The notes under the pieces were generated by a model. It made no database searches, was not told the DNA's origin, and worked only from the letters and a program-made list of their open reading frames with translations. Position numbers and translations under genes: made by a program. From assembly GCA_043821485.1 (NCBI GenBank), contig JBDRCU010000029.1:1-7470 (forward strand): a stretch of DNA of 7,470 nt, read 5' to 3'. This DNA is from JBDRCU01 sp043821485 (GTDB lineage Bacteria; Patescibacteriota; Minisyncoccia; 2-02-FULL-40-12; IGHO2-01-FULL-4-A). Positions within the stretch are counted from its first letter, which is position 1, and the number at the start of each line of letters is the position of its first letter. Shown piece after piece: positions 6,995 to 7,470 of this stretch.

Positions 6995-7470
6995 AACTTC
7001 AGCTCCAAATTGTCCGGGAAATACTCACCGAAATGAAACACCGTTCCTTTCCTGTTTTCAAACAGTCCATAGCTAAGGGTAGTGTCATCGTTCAGATGGA
7101 TACTACCATCTTCAGCAAAAATGCTTTTGTCGCCCTGACAGGAGAGAAACCATTCTACGGGGTTATTACCAAAAATCTCCGAGAAGACAATTTTTCTTTT
7201 TTCCATGGATAGAATTTTTCGATAATACGCATTAAGAGAGGCTTCCATCTTTTCTACGGAAAATCTCTCTCGAACGGACTTCGCAGCCTGACTTTCCAGT
7301 CTTTGTCGTTCAACAGGGTTTTCCGATAGCCAGTGAATTGCTTCTGCGAATTCATCTGGTGAATGCACCATCAATCCTGTATTGTCATCAACGATACAGC
7401 GCTCAGCCGGATTATCCAATACAATGGGAACGATTCCCATAGCCATTGCCTCAAGGAGAGCGTTTTCCGT
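6964..7470 (-). CDS. GT4-type glycosyltransferase, C-terminal part (5' end outside window)
   Basis: The frame is open to the window edge and ends at TGA 6966-6964, giving 168 visible residues. ENALLEAMAMGIVPIVLD (2-19) is the donor-binding second half of the EX7E region of GT-B retaining glycosyltransferases (GT4, Glycos_transf_1). NTGLMVHSPDEFAEAI (30-45) follows, then the closing helix RERFSVEKMEASLNAYY (67-83). These enzymes transfer a sugar from a nucleotide donor at the cytoplasmic face. After the normal end of the fold the protein continues for about 80 residues (88-168) with no recognised motif and with strand-like stretches such as GTVFHFGEYF. It is the first visible gene of the - strand operon and overlaps the FkbM start by 31 bases. 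The true start and N-terminal acceptor domain lie beyond position 7470. Family call is strong; sugar specificity is unknown. Confidence 0.85.
   Translation of the reverse strand, partial: TENALLEAMAMGIVPIVLDNPAERCIVDDNTGLMVHSPDEFAEAIHWLSENPVERQRLESQAAKSVRERFSVEKMEASLNAYYRKILSMEKRKIVFSEIFGNNPVEWFLSCQGDKSIFAEDGSIHLNDDTTLSYGLFENRKGTVFHFGEYFPDNLELKLWAKNLKSLQ
7003..7006 (-). promoter_or_regulatory. Ribosome binding site of the FkbM gene, inside the upstream gene
   Basis: GGAG on the - strand lies 8 bases before ATG 6994 and fixes that start. The site is within the coding end of the GT4 gene, so ribosomes finishing that gene pass directly over it. Confidence 0.65.

Noticed and set aside
6698..7076. 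Two overlapping + strand open frames antisense to the FkbM and GT4 genes
   Set aside because: Their translations show no domain, and the opposite strand carries well-supported genes with a Shine-Dalgarno site here.
1..7470. Mobile element, CRISPR array, toxin-antitoxin or defence system
   Set aside because: No transposase, integrase, direct-repeat array or nuclease/toxin motif is seen on either strand; all convincing genes are glycosyltransferases or SAM enzymes.

Overview
The window is a 7.5 kb piece of a bacterial accessory region that looks like a surface-glycan or protein-glycosylation locus. It is gene-dense and AT-rich overall. Nearly every gene is either a glycosyltransferase or an enzyme that uses S-adenosylmethionine (SAM). 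The organism cannot be named from this sequence. Two B12-binding-type radical SAM enzymes suggest an anaerobe or facultative anaerobe. The mix of CmcI-type, FkbM-type and Methyltransf_24-type methyltransferases with GT2 and GT4 glycosyltransferases is typical of O-antigen, capsule, S-layer or flagellin glycosylation islands.

Layout: the left part is on the + strand. It holds the 3' end of a class I SAM methyltransferase (1-495), a 107-base AT-rich gap, and a GT2-like glycosyltransferase with an unusual four-cysteine tail (603-1616). The stop codon of that gene directly abuts the stop codon of the next gene, which lies on the opposite strand. Everything from 1617 to 7470 is on the - strand and reads as one operon, transcribed right to left: GT4 glycosyltransferase (C-terminal part), FkbM methyltransferase with an N-terminal Rossmann-like domain, two paralogous B12-type radical SAM proteins, and a CmcI-type methyltransferase. 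The junctions are a 31-base overlap, a 15-base gap, a 12-base gap and an ATGA overlap, so translational coupling is likely.

Working together (inference): the glycosyltransferases would build a glycan, and the three conventional methyltransferases would cap its hydroxyl or amino groups. The two radical SAM enzymes would perform a chemically harder step, such as methylation at an unactivated carbon or a rearrangement of a sugar or its substituent. No polymerase, flippase, nucleotide-sugar synthesis gene, RNA gene, mobile element, CRISPR array or convincing terminator is visible. The two radical SAM genes are noticeably more AT-rich than the genes at either end, which suggests mosaic assembly.
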